From Arcicella aurantiaca (GTDB taxonomy: Bacteria > Bacteroidota > Bacteroidia > Cytophagales > Spirosomataceae): a stretch of 64,000 nucleotides of DNA. Where the stretch lies: contig NZ_QGGO01000018.1 in the NCBI RefSeq assembly GCF_003148625.1, forward strand, positions 1 to 64,000. The letters run 5' to 3'. The notes beneath the pieces were generated by a model, which saw only the letters and a list, made by a program, of their open reading frames with translations, searched no databases and was not told where the DNA came from. Position numbers and translations under genes: made by a program. Shown here piece after piece: positions 7,501 to 14,574 of the stretch (the stretch's first letter is position 1; the number at the start of each line of letters is the position of its first letter).

Positions 7501-9256
7501 AGAAGTTGTCATAATCTTTTTTTGCACCAAAAACCGCTAAATTGTGCATTCCTTTTCTGGATAACTTTAAAACTTCAACATCGGGGTCATAATCAAAATA
7601 CCCTTTTTGCATCATCTCTAAAAATACTGGTCTTAGTGTATTAGCATCTTTTTGGAAAGCCCTTGCCAATTCTGAAAGAGTGGTAAAAGGAAGATTATTT
7701 TTCTTGATATAATTTGAAACAACCAAAAGCGGATTAAAACTATAATTAGCAGAAATTTGGGCAAATCGTTCTGGATTATAGTAATCAAAAGATTCAAAAA
7801 GAGCAGGAACAACATTTTTAGCGGTAAGAATAGAAAAATCCATTCTTTGGTCATTGAGTCCCCAACGCATAGCATCGGCAGTAATATCTAATTTATGGTA
7901 ACTGTCGGAATAAGCCGTTTCTCTAAATCCACCATTATCAACCTTATTTAAACGTAAAGTGAAGTTTTTACGATTATAATTTAGTTTTACCGAAGGGTGA
8001 TACAAAGAATCTTGTCCAGCAAAATACCCTGTAAAAATGGCAGAAGGAGAAGTAATTAATGAATCGCCCACTTCAAAACGTTTACTAATTACTCTAAACG
8101 CCACCTTTCCATCTTTTTTCACGACAATAGTTGCCAATTTTGACTGTAAAGAAGAACTTGAAATTCTATTGCCAACCATCGTAAAACCGCCTTTGTATTC
8201 GATGTCATTACTGTTTTTCAGAACAACATTGTTTTCCATAGACATAAATCTCGGATAAGTTGTTAGGGCATTTTTTGCTCTTTTCTTGCTCTGAAATTCA
8301 AAAATCCCTTTGATTGGGCTATTCAGTCGTTGATTATGGGTAATAACCGCCAATTCCGAAACAATTTTTGGGTTTCTAATTTCCATGCTGTAATTATTCA
8401 GCGTTACGAAAACGTCAGGTAAACCTACATTTTCCCAAGAAAAAGTTCCGCCTGTACCCAAAATAATACCATCTTTCAAACTCAAAATAGAAGACGTATT
8501 TTTTAGCATTACAGAATCATTGGCAGTAGTAATGGTTAAATCAATACCCTTAAATTCCATAATTGGGCCGGGATTTAAAACCTGTGGAATTGGCTCTTCT
8601 ACTGGAGCTGGCGTTGCAGTATTGTTTGTATTTGCCGTTGGGAGAGGAGCGTCCCAATCTTCCCAAGCATTAGTTTTAGCAGCAGGTTCGGGAGCAGTAT
8701 TTGTGGGCTGATTACTCACAGGAGGCTTTTCAGCTTTGTTGATTTCTATTTTTTGCTCATTAAACTTAAATGAAACTGAGCCATTTAAAGCATACAAACG
8801 GTTGAAATTTGTAAAATATATCGCCCGATTATTGAAGAACAAACGGCTTACATCAATATATCGTAAAGTCGTTTTGGTATCTCCTGTTTCTACGGATTTT
8901 CTGAGTGTCTCTAAATAATTATCAACAGAAGTTTGAGGCATCAAAGCACTATTTACTCCTAAAATTACGGCATCAAAAAAACCAACAAAGTGAGGCGGTT
9001 TATAGCCTTTTTTAAACATGAAGTTAGAAACGTTTGCCAATTTTGATTTCTGAGCTTCGGTGAGTTTTCCTGAATTCCAGAGTTTATCAAAATTAGTAGC
9101 AATCGTTTCTGCTTGTGGATTGCCAGAGAGAGCCAAAAAGTTTTTAGCATCTGCCAAAAACTCTTCGGGTTTATCAGATAGTTTTAAACCTTGTGCGTTT
9201 GAAAACGAGTAAACCAGTACGAGTGTTAGACTAATTAAAAATGATTTGATGTTCAT
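4532..9256 (-). CDS. giant secreted protein of unknown function, 1574 aa
   Basis: The product starts MNIKSFLISLTLVLVYSFSN followed by AQ, a signal peptide with cleavage near residue 22. I prefer ATG 9256 to the GTG three codons earlier. A Pro/Thr/Asn-rich linker containing NAWEDWDAPLP lies near residues 185-220. The long middle is rich in beta-strand pattern and repeats phrases such as GKLSIASI, MKGDVRN and VDIKNYSLKW, reminiscent of translocation or LptD/AsmA-like beta-solenoids, though I cannot assign a family. The C-terminus is an almost pure Lys/Glu tail (KKEEVKKEEKKKEE). Probably periplasmic or outer-membrane linked. Proteins of this size and layout are conserved hypotheticals in Cytophagales. 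Confidence 0.75.
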   Translation of the reverse strand: MNIKSFLISLTLVLVYSFSNAQGLKLSDKPEEFLADAKNFLALSGNPQAETIATNFDKLWNSGKLTEAQKSKLANVSNFMFKKGYKPPHFVGFFDAVILGVNSALMPQTSVDNYLETLRKSVETGDTKTTLRYIDVSRLFFNNRAIYFTNFNRLYALNGSVSFKFNEQKIEINKAEKPPVSNQPTNTAPEPAAKTNAWEDWDAPLPTANTNNTATPAPVEEPIPQVLNPGPIMEFKGIDLTITTANDSVMLKNTSSILSLKDGIILGTGGTFSWENVGLPDVFVTLNNYSMEIRNPKIVSELAVITHNQRLNSPIKGIFEFQSKKRAKNALTTYPRFMSMENNVVLKNSNDIEYKGGFTMVGNRISSSSLQSKLATIVVKKDGKVAFRVISKRFEVGDSLITSPSAIFTGYFAGQDSLYHPSVKLNYNRKNFTLRLNKVDNGGFRETAYSDSYHKLDITADAMRWGLNDQRMDFSILTAKNVVPALFESFDYYNPERFAQISANYSFNPLLVVSNYIKKNNLPFTTLSELARAFQKDANTLRPVFLEMMQKGYFDYDPDVEVLKLSRKGMHNLAVFGAKKDYDNFLIPSFYSSSTKDTTSNASLNLKDNQLIVRGVKQFYLSDSLNVYMAPYDNVIRVNKDRNFGISGELKTGNFRFRGKDLSFNYGEFSVKLNKIDSITFIPQKELAKKGRTEIGGDLKYEAGVIYINKPDNKSGRQRLVEYPRLVVPTGVTAYFDHPYRANGAYSKKIFFKVPSIDFDSLNIKDIDFVGTFNSDGIFPPFKETLISMPDNTLGFSHKVIEGKYNVYNSKTFVKFTKPLLMDRQGLHAESEINHLTAQIQAKDALFTADSVTAYGTTGIINEGTVGQAYFTKVDIKNYSLKWQPKADSMLIETKGNSFDFYAASSKLEGKLLVRQTGLFGFGKVKRQDSETVSDNIKFGKEAFTADMANLSVGNNLKVSKPALLGNKMNVSFNLATGLVSIKTPTNLKIEDSTSLYFPYTAYKTSINNAEWDINKKIISMKGDVRNTTFTSLEPSQEGLSFNGSEALYEIDKQSLNINGVPFIKSADAKIIPDKGAVSIRRDAEMRGFYNAKLQIDTVNGYHNLVNGNIRIISRVKFEGDATYRFPNLAGDTMNIKMGNFEFKESIVDNRKKTKGYTTTAKATVEQTDKFHLSPKILYRGDITMVATDKNLTLNGFVRPEYKNRADVINWVAYKGNSTDDVNIQIQPNMKGDLNAPIYAGLHARTASTGLYTTFLTSKEDVKDEDIFGVNGQLKDIPKTARFEIGPDDKNKSYEASRYIYDDAKKTLNLEGNFNFFNPSNYVQSSGFAEMRVDSGKYKFDQMLVLNFPMPAEVLKAMADKIVKTNLDSRDNASADEPEDKERLLSKLANLLGGKTVESFERRLKNEHVPLHSINSKLNTTMVISKANLRYSDQTSSFYSVGKLSIASIGGTDINSEIEGMVEIKKTTEGDEFYLYLEPSTDVWYFMGYLKNEMGVISSDGEFNNAVTAKSKGVKKGSGKNAYTFLGVGAEEKFAFTDRFNDSFRTKTEKGKKVTKKEEVKKEEKKKEEVKEGF

Positions 9257-9346
9257 AGATTTCACGTATTATCTTATGTAAAATTAACGAATGTTTTGGT
9301 TTGGTATTTTGTTAAGTTGAATAGTTATGCTTAGAATATTGATTAA

Positions 9347-9370
9347 AAGAAAAAAGCCCTAAATAGGGCT
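9347..9370 (-). terminator. terminator of the RelE-type module
   Basis: Minus strand: AGCCCTATTTAGGGCT then a T-run (TTTTTCTTTT), one base after the toxin stop codon. Confidence 0.75.
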
Positions 9371-9628
9371 TCATTCATAAATATCTTTTCTATGTCCTAA
9401 TGTGATTACATCAATGACTAATTCTGAATCATACACATCGTAAATTACCCGATAATTTCCGATACGAATTCTGTACCCATCTCTACCTTGAAGTTTTTTG
9501 CAACCACTTGGTCGAGGCTCGAACTCAAGCAGTGCGATGGCTTCAAAAATAGGCTCAGCAATATTATCTGGAAGTTTATCTAATTGTTTCTGTGCCTTTT
9601 TAGATAATAAAATGGAGTATTTAGGCAT
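9371..9628 (-). CDS. RelE/ParE-family toxin
   Basis: An 85-residue protein of the RelE superfamily: PKYSILLSKKAQKQLDKLP at the start, a PRPSGCKKLQGRDGYRIRIG core and the end GNYRVIYDVYDSELVIDVIT followed by LGHRKDIYE. RelE proteins are mRNA interferases acting at the ribosome. The basic residues and terminal GHRKDIY match the typical active form. It overlaps the antitoxin gene by 8 bases, in the antitoxin-first order. Confidence 0.9.
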   Translation of the reverse strand: MPKYSILLSKKAQKQLDKLPDNIAEPIFEAIALLEFEPRPSGCKKLQGRDGYRIRIGNYRVIYDVYDSELVIDVITLGHRKDIYE

Positions 9629-9824
9629 TTTTAGCTTTCCGATTTTTTAAGTAATCACTAAAAAGTACTCTTTCTCCATTATCCTCTTTTTTAGCTTTAT
9701 CATACATTTTGATGTCTTCTAACTCTTCTAGTTCTTCAATCATTGCATCAAATTCTTGTATTGAAAGAACCACGAGTTTTTGACCAACGGTATCAGTAAT
9801 GTATTGAGGATGTATAGCTGTCAT
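9621..9824 (-). CDS. antitoxin of the RelE-type module
   Basis: A 67-residue acidic protein starting MTAIHPQYITDTVGQKLVVL. The first half resembles the Phd/YefM-like fold used to bind DNA, and the second half (EELEELEDIKMYDKAKKE) is a helix that would cover the toxin. I use ATG 9824, because the longer reading from 9887 would run into the prmA coding region. Its N-terminal motif QYITDTxGxKLV recurs in the antitoxin at 40184-40399. Confidence 0.8.
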   Translation of the reverse strand: MTAIHPQYITDTVGQKLVVLSIQEFDAMIEELEELEDIKMYDKAKKEDNGERVLFSDYLKNRKAKNA

Positions 9825-9873
9825 AACATGACTATTTTGATTTACTGTAACCAAATTACAAAAAAATATTGAT

Positions 9874-10707
9874 TTACACTCGCTCAAAAACCACCGCAGC
9901 CCAATTATTTTTATTTTCTGTTTGAATTTTCTTTAAACCGACCTCTTTGGCTACGTTTTCAATATCCTCAATGTCATGTTGATAAAAACCACTTACTACC
10001 AATTGAGCAGGAGCTGGTTTCATAAATTCTACATACTTTGGAATATCTCGCATTAAAATATTTCGGTTAATGTTAGCCAAAATGATGTCATATTGTTCGG
10101 CAGGCTCATCTTCAATCGTTCCTTGACGAATAACGATATTGTCACAATTATTCAATTGACAGTTTTCACGTGAATTTTCAGCCGCCCATTCTTCAATATC
10201 AAACCCTGCTACGTAAGATGCTCCTAATTTTGAAGCAAAAATGGCTAAGATTCCCGTTCCACAACCCACATCAAGCACTTTTTTGTCTTCGTGATTAACG
10301 TTCATTTGCAAACTCAAAACCATAGAAGTCGTTTCGTGATGACCTGTTCCAAACGACATTTTTGGATTTATCAGTAAATCATAAGGAATATTTGAGTCAG
10401 CTTCGTGGAAACTCGCACGTACACGTACACGACCATTTGCTGCTAAAATGGGTTCATAATTTTTTTCCCATTCTTCGTTCCAATTCTTTTTTTCAAGCGT
10501 TTTGTATGAATAACTGATTGGAGTCATGCCCAAATAACGCTCCATGATTTCATCCACTGCATTTTCAGAAAACAAATCTTCGGTAATGTAAGCGTTTAAT
10601 CCGTCGTTTTCTTCTGTGAATGTTTCGTATCCAATTTCACCTAATTCAGCCATGAAAATATCGGAAAATTCAGGATTGATGGTCAGTTTTAATTCTATAT
10701 AATTCAT
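9874..10707 (-). CDS. prmA: ribosomal protein L11 methyltransferase
   Basis: A 277-residue class I SAM methyltransferase. Motif I is VLDVGCGTGILAIFASKLGA at residues about 146-165, and NPKMSFGTGHHETT just before it is the hallmark of PrmA. The motif ILANINRNIL is the NPPY-like substrate motif. The N-terminal part (residues 1-90) corresponds to the L11-binding domain. PrmA trimethylates L11 in the cytoplasm. A TATCTTTG promoter element lies about 32 bases upstream. Confidence 0.92.
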   Translation of the reverse strand: MNYIELKLTINPEFSDIFMAELGEIGYETFTEENDGLNAYITEDLFSENAVDEIMERYLGMTPISYSYKTLEKKNWNEEWEKNYEPILAANGRVRVRASFHEADSNIPYDLLINPKMSFGTGHHETTSMVLSLQMNVNHEDKKVLDVGCGTGILAIFASKLGASYVAGFDIEEWAAENSRENCQLNNCDNIVIRQGTIEDEPAEQYDIILANINRNILMRDIPKYVEFMKPAPAQLVVSGFYQHDIEDIENVAKEVGLKKIQTENKNNWAAVVFERV

Positions 10708-10738
10708 GGTTGAATCTGTATGTTAATTTTTGAATCCT

Positions 10739-10772
10739 CAAAGATAGGAAGTTTTATATGATTCAGAATCAA
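10739..10772 (-). promoter_or_regulatory. putative prmA promoter
   Basis: Minus strand TATCTTTG at 10746-10739 matches TAnnTTTG. A TTTG-type -33 lies at 10772-10770 with a slightly long 23-base spacer. Confidence 0.5.
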
Positions 10773-10846
10773 ATAAAAAAAGGAATGGATACATTTTGGC
10801 ACAGCTTTTTCGTTAAAGTAATTCAAGTATGATTAAATTTGAACTT

Positions 10847-11044
10847 ATGAAAAAGCTAATTCTTTTAACAGCAATAATTGCTTCTTTTCAAGTAGAAACA
10901 GAAGCATTCAATACTATCTCTTCAACAAAAACGATTCTTACCGCTACTTCTTCAGAAGCAAAAGTGGTCGTGAAACGTCGTCGTAAAAAAGGTTTTCTCT
11001 GGGGAATCTTCAAGAAGAAAGATTGTGGTTGTCCAAAACATTAA
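10847..11044 (+). CDS. small secreted basic protein, 65 aa
   Basis: Starting at ATG 10847 (MKKLILLTAIIASFQVETEA) gives a clean signal peptide, so I drop the six codons before it. The mature part is short, with a basic block VVKRRRKKGFLWGIFKKK and a terminal CGCP motif that could bind metal or form a disulfide. It is closed by a strong terminator. I do not recognise the family. Confidence 0.6.
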   Translation: MKKLILLTAIIASFQVETEAFNTISSTKTILTATSSEAKVVVKRRRKKGFLWGIFKKKDCGCPKH

Positions 11045-11076
11045 ATAAAGCACAGGTTTTTCCCTGTGCTTTATTT
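11043..11076 (+). terminator. intrinsic terminator
   Basis: Perfect 14-bp stem AAATAAAGCACAGG/CCTGTGCTTTATTT with a 6-base loop, starting in the stop codon of the small secreted protein gene. Confidence 0.85.
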
Positions 11077-11084
11077 ATTTATAG

Positions 11085-11104
11085 AGGTTATAAACCTGTG
11101 CTAC
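11085..11104 (-). repeat. single REP-like element
   Basis: Minus strand GTAGCACAGGTTTATAACCT: a GTAG head followed by a palindrome, the same layout as the elements at 1317-1390 and 18584-18639 but with a different stem. Confidence 0.65.
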
Positions 11105-11233
11105 ATGATGAAGGAAATTCAAAAATTGAGTAATTCAACAAATTTCATAAGCATTTTATAGTTTTTTGCTAAAAATTGTGCATTTTTACCATAACTACTT
11201 TGTTTTCAATCAATTTGATGAATTTTTCCGCAA

Positions 11234-12094
11234 ATGAAAGCCTCCCCCGAACAATTAGATAACGCTAAGGACGGTTCTTTTTTATTCCGCCAATTTACGC
11301 TCCCTTATTTTGATGCTCCTTATCATTTTCATCCTGAATTTGAGCTAACCCTTATACTGAAAAGTGAAGGAAAGCGTTTTGTTGGAAATCAGGTTGCTGA
11401 TTTTCAGGAAGGAGATTTGGTTTTATTAGGACCCAATGTTCCCCATTGTTGGAAAAATGACGGGATAGGAGTGGAGAACTCTGCTCGTTCAATCGTTGTT
11501 CAATTTAAGGATGATTTTTTAGGAGAAGCATTTTTTAAAAATCCAGAGACTCAGCCTGTAAAAATGCTGTTGGAAAAAGCAAAAGCAGGAATCCATATAA
11601 CTGGCAAAACCCGTGATAGAGTAGCCAGAGAAATGATTTTCTTATTAACTGTTCCGCCTTTTCAGAAACTTTTGGGTTTGTTGGATTTGCTGAACACAGT
11701 GGCAATATCAAAAGATTATGAAATTATAGATAGTCATTCGGAGAAATATGATTTATCGCCCATTGATTTAGACCGTATCAATAAGGTTTATGCCTACGTG
11801 ATTGAACATTATACACAGGAAGTTCATTTGGAAACGGCAGCTCATTTAGCCAATATGACTGAAACGGCTTTTTGTAGATATTTTAAGAAAATTACACAAA
11901 AGACGTTTTTAGATTTGGTTACTGAATTTAGAATTAAACACGCCTGTAATTTGTTAACCAGTACCGACAAACAAGTGGCAGAAGTTTGTTTTGAAAGTGG
12001 GTTTGGAAATATCTCACATTTTAACAAGCAATTTAAAGTTGTAACAGGGTACAGTCCTTTACATTATAGAAAGATGTTTTTAGCCACGATTTGA
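11234..12094 (+). CDS. AraC-family transcriptional regulator
   Basis: A 286-residue regulator. Residues about 20-110 form a cupin with the pattern PYHFHPEFELTLIL and GDLVLLGPNVPHCWKN, which would sense a small ligand. Residues about 185-284 carry two helix-turn-helix units, the second with the typical ending EVCFESGFGNISHFNKQFK followed by GYSPLHYRK. The ligand and targets are unknown. It is not adjacent to an obvious catabolic operon. Confidence 0.9.
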   Translation: MKASPEQLDNAKDGSFLFRQFTLPYFDAPYHFHPEFELTLILKSEGKRFVGNQVADFQEGDLVLLGPNVPHCWKNDGIGVENSARSIVVQFKDDFLGEAFFKNPETQPVKMLLEKAKAGIHITGKTRDRVAREMIFLLTVPPFQKLLGLLDLLNTVAISKDYEIIDSHSEKYDLSPIDLDRINKVYAYVIEHYTQEVHLETAAHLANMTETAFCRYFKKITQKTFLDLVTEFRIKHACNLLTSTDKQVAEVCFESGFGNISHFNKQFKVVTGYSPLHYRKMFLATI

Positions 12095-12120
12095 GGATGT
12101 TTTAATATTTTGTAGTTTTG
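12090..12120 (+). promoter_or_regulatory. promoter of the small-protein/DUF6169 operon
   Basis: TTTG at 12090-12093 (overlapping the end of the AraC gene), a 19-base spacer and TAGTTTTG at 12113-12120, a close match to the Bacteroidota housekeeping promoter. The first ATG follows 22 bases later. Confidence 0.65.
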
Positions 12121-12142
12121 TATAAATCAAAGAAATATAGCC

Positions 12143-12319
12143 ATGATAGAAATTACAGTTTCACCCAATGATAGACCAAGTAGCAAAAGGGCTATTGCTT
12201 TTGCGAAAGAATTGATGGCGATTAAGCTGCAAACGCAAAAAGAAATGAGAGATTCTTTCAGAACAGATGATAGGATAAAAAAAATAGTTAAAGACCTTTT
12301 AGATAAAAATGATAAATAA
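12143..12319 (+). CDS. small protein, 58 aa, possibly antitoxin-like
   Basis: A short frame from ATG 12143 to TAA 12317, product starting MIEITVSPNDRPSSKRAIAF and ending KIVKDLLDKNDK. The layout, a short beta-strand then two charged helices, resembles small ribbon-helix-helix-like or DUF2683-like proteins found before toxin-like genes. It overlaps the next gene by 11 bases, so the two are translationally coupled, and it has its own good promoter. The antitoxin idea rests only on size and context. Confidence 0.6.
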   Translation: MIEITVSPNDRPSSKRAIAFAKELMAIKLQTQKEMRDSFRTDDRIKKIVKDLLDKNDK

Positions 12320-12824
12320 TTTAATGAGTTCTACACAAACGTATGAGTTTACTTTTGCAGGAGGAGAACATAATTCTTTTTTCTTTGCAACTGATGCTCG
12401 GATAGTCTATCATGTAAAGTTTAGAAATACATCTTATATTTTTGATGGACATTTAGATTTTGAGGTTTCAGCTTTTGAGTTAATTATTCAAGTTGAATAT
12501 AATCCCACAGGGAAAAATCCACCACTTGATGCTAAAATACCTTTTACAATTGCTTCCATTTTTATGGACTTTTTCCAGAGAATCCCAGAACAAGTAATTA
12601 TTTATATTTGTGATTCTGCTGATACCAGACAATCTGCTCGTAAAAGGAAATTTGACCAATGGGTTGAGTTTTTTAAAGGAAATGAATTTGTAAAAGTAAA
12701 TACAACTATTATTGATATAGACGGGACTCGTTACCACAATGCCTTGATTATAAGAAAAGATAATCCCAATCGTTTAGCCATTACCGAAGCATTCATTAAT
12801 CTTGCTGAAGAGCAGGATAAATGA
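12309..12824 (+). CDS. DUF6169-like protein
   Basis: A 171-residue protein with YEFTFAGGEHNSFFFATDAR and a conserved-looking ICDSADTRQSARKRKFDQW core near residues 98-116, then FINLAEEQDK at the end. This reminds me of DUF6169, a Bacteroidota family of unknown function. It has no signal peptide. ATG 12309 or 12324 (MSSTQTYEF) could be the start, and the first overlaps the upstream small gene. The Arg/Lys-rich KRKF block might bind nucleic acid. Function unknown. Confidence 0.65.
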   Translation: MINNLMSSTQTYEFTFAGGEHNSFFFATDARIVYHVKFRNTSYIFDGHLDFEVSAFELIIQVEYNPTGKNPPLDAKIPFTIASIFMDFFQRIPEQVIIYICDSADTRQSARKRKFDQWVEFFKGNEFVKVNTTIIDIDGTRYHNALIIRKDNPNRLAITEAFINLAEEQDK

Positions 12825-12855
12825 TTTTAACAAAAATAATAAAGCATATCAACCC

Positions 12856-13401
12856 ATGAAATCATTAAGTATTACGATTCTTCTTGCCCTTTTTATCTCA
12901 ATTACTTTATCTTCTTTTAAATCTCTCAATAATAATTTTGATGATGAAGATTACGATACACTCAATTATCATTCTATGAATATTTCAGGGGTGAAGTTGG
13001 GTACTAATTACGGTATTATTTTGGAAAAATTTGGTTCGCCAGATTCTGTACGTAAAGAAGAAACACCTGATGCCCAAAATGCAAATCATTTTGAAATGTA
13101 TCGTTATGGAAAAGATGCTTTTTATGTAATGGACGATAATGTAAGTGGATTTGAGTTGGAAACCGCCCGTTTTAGCCTTGAAAACTTAGGAGGTTTAAAG
13201 GTGGGGGACCCTATGTCAAAAGTAAAAAAACGCTTCCCGAAATCTTATAAACTTCGTGATGTAGATAATACAGAAGAAGATTGGGTGACAATTATAAGTG
13301 TGCAGTTTGGTACAAGTGATTCTTTTTTAGAAATTACCGTTCAGAATGATAAAATTGTAGGTTTAGCAACCGTAACAGATGACGGAACTGACGAACAGTA
13401 A
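12856..13401 (+). CDS. secreted protein of unknown function, 181 aa
   Basis: Start at ATG 12856 gives MKSLSITILLALFISITLSS, a signal peptide, and I reject the upstream codons that overlap the preceding gene. The mature protein is acidic (DDEDYDTLNYHSMN) and has two similar halves, GVKLGTNYGIILEKFGSP and GGLKVGDPMSKVKKRFPKS, the pattern of two SmpA/BamE-like or PASTA-sized alpha-beta repeats. Probably periplasmic. No catalytic residues stand out. Confidence 0.65.
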   Translation: MKSLSITILLALFISITLSSFKSLNNNFDDEDYDTLNYHSMNISGVKLGTNYGIILEKFGSPDSVRKEETPDAQNANHFEMYRYGKDAFYVMDDNVSGFELETARFSLENLGGLKVGDPMSKVKKRFPKSYKLRDVDNTEEDWVTIISVQFGTSDSFLEITVQNDKIVGLATVTDDGTDEQ

Positions 13402-13452
13402 GATAAGGTTGTAGGAGTTAGGTAACTTTTTCTATTACCTGACTCTCAATAC

Positions 13453-13890
13453 CTAAAACCTATTTTTAAAATCAAAAGCAAATTCACTTGCCCCGCTTTG
13501 CTGAAAAAACTCCAATCGTTCACGAGCCTCTTGTGTAGTTGGAATATGACCTTCGTCAATATACCAAAGCACCATTGATGGTTTCCCAAATTTTTCAAAC
13601 CACTTCCCACGGTCTTTCATAACCAGTGCATGAGCAGATTTGTAAGCGTACTCCATCAAATCTTCGATTGATTCCCAAACCGACATATTTACGATAACTC
13701 GTTCATCATCAAAAGGGTGTATGTTGGTAGCATTTCCTTCATCGTCTTTCAGTCTCCAAACAAAGCCCTTACTACTTTCAGCTAAAGCATTGATGGTATC
13801 AATTTGTGAAACAAAGTCAGCCATTAATGGGTCATCGATGGAATTTGATTGCATTCTTGCAATGTTTAATTGAGCTAAAAGTTTTTTCAT
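13453..13890 (-). CDS. DUF3291 family protein
   Basis: A 145-residue protein starting MKKLLAQLNIARMQSNSIDD. The pattern NIHPFDDERVIVNMSVWESI, then FEKFGKPSMVLWYIDEGHIP, is characteristic of DUF3291, a ferredoxin-like (dimeric alpha-beta barrel) family related to antibiotic biosynthesis monooxygenases. No function is established. I use ATG 13890 because the nine codons before it are not conserved in style. Confidence 0.8.
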   Translation of the reverse strand: MKKLLAQLNIARMQSNSIDDPLMADFVSQIDTINALAESSKGFVWRLKDDEGNATNIHPFDDERVIVNMSVWESIEDLMEYAYKSAHALVMKDRGKWFEKFGKPSMVLWYIDEGHIPTTQEARERLEFFQQSGASEFAFDFKNRF

Positions 13891-13954
13891 AATGCTAATT
13901 TTACGTACTTCGTACAAGATAGTAAATGTTTTGAGATAAATTTATAATCACGAT

Positions 13955-14449
13955 ATGATGGATATTCTTTTGTTAATTGCTTCAATTTTTTGCTTGTTTG
14001 TCGGCTTGGCAGGTGCTGTACTTCCTTTACCCGGTCCACCCATAAGTTTGATTGGACTTTTCTTTTTAAATGCTTCAAAATATGCAGATTACGACCGCAA
14101 AACATTGACAATTTTCACCCTGCTGACTATCATAATGAGTGTATTTGACTATTATGCTCCAATTTGGGGAACAAAGAAATTTGGTGGTACAAAATATGGT
14201 TCTTGGGGTTCAACAATTGGGCTTTTGGCAGGACTTTTCTTTACGCCAATCGGAATGTTTTTGGGTGCTTTCCTTGGTGCATTTTTAGGGGAAATAGTCG
14301 GAAAAACCGAACCCGATAAAGCATTAAAAGCAGCAATTGGTTCAATGATTGGACTGATTACGGGAATTATCGGAAAAGTGATTTTATGCTTAATAATGAT
14401 GATTTACGCAGGAATGGCAATAGGAGAGTATTTTATGATGATGAGTTAG
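13955..14449 (+). CDS. DUF456 family membrane protein
   Basis: A 164-residue integral membrane protein with four to five hydrophobic segments. The motif LPLPGPPISLIGLF at residues 28-41 and the glycine-rich GAFLGAFLGEIVG are typical of DUF456. Function unknown. It diverges from the DUF3291 gene with 64 bases between start codons. Confidence 0.8.
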   Translation: MMDILLLIASIFCLFVGLAGAVLPLPGPPISLIGLFFLNASKYADYDRKTLTIFTLLTIIMSVFDYYAPIWGTKKFGGTKYGSWGSTIGLLAGLFFTPIGMFLGAFLGAFLGEIVGKTEPDKALKAAIGSMIGLITGIIGKVILCLIMMIYAGMAIGEYFMMMS

Positions 14450-14451
14450 AT

Positions 14452-14574
14452 TTTAGAGAATAGATGATAAGTTAGATTATAGAGAATAGATGATAGAGTA
14501 GCTTACATTTAGGGAAAAATTCTCTATTCTCTATTCTCTATTCTCTATTCTCTATTTCTCTATTCTCTATTTCT
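14452..14574. repeat. heptameric tandem repeat and its inverted copies
   Basis: Seven units of roughly TCTCTAT stand at 14518-14574, two of them with an extra T. Inverted copies (AGAGAATAGATGATA) are at 14452-14500. The TAG stop of rlmN at 14567-14569 lies inside the repeat. Length changes downstream of the stop would not alter the protein. Confidence 0.8.

Noticed and set aside
14518-14574. Short regular repeats resembling a CRISPR array
   Set aside because: Units are only seven bases with no spacers, and no cas genes are near. It is a simple tandem repeat.
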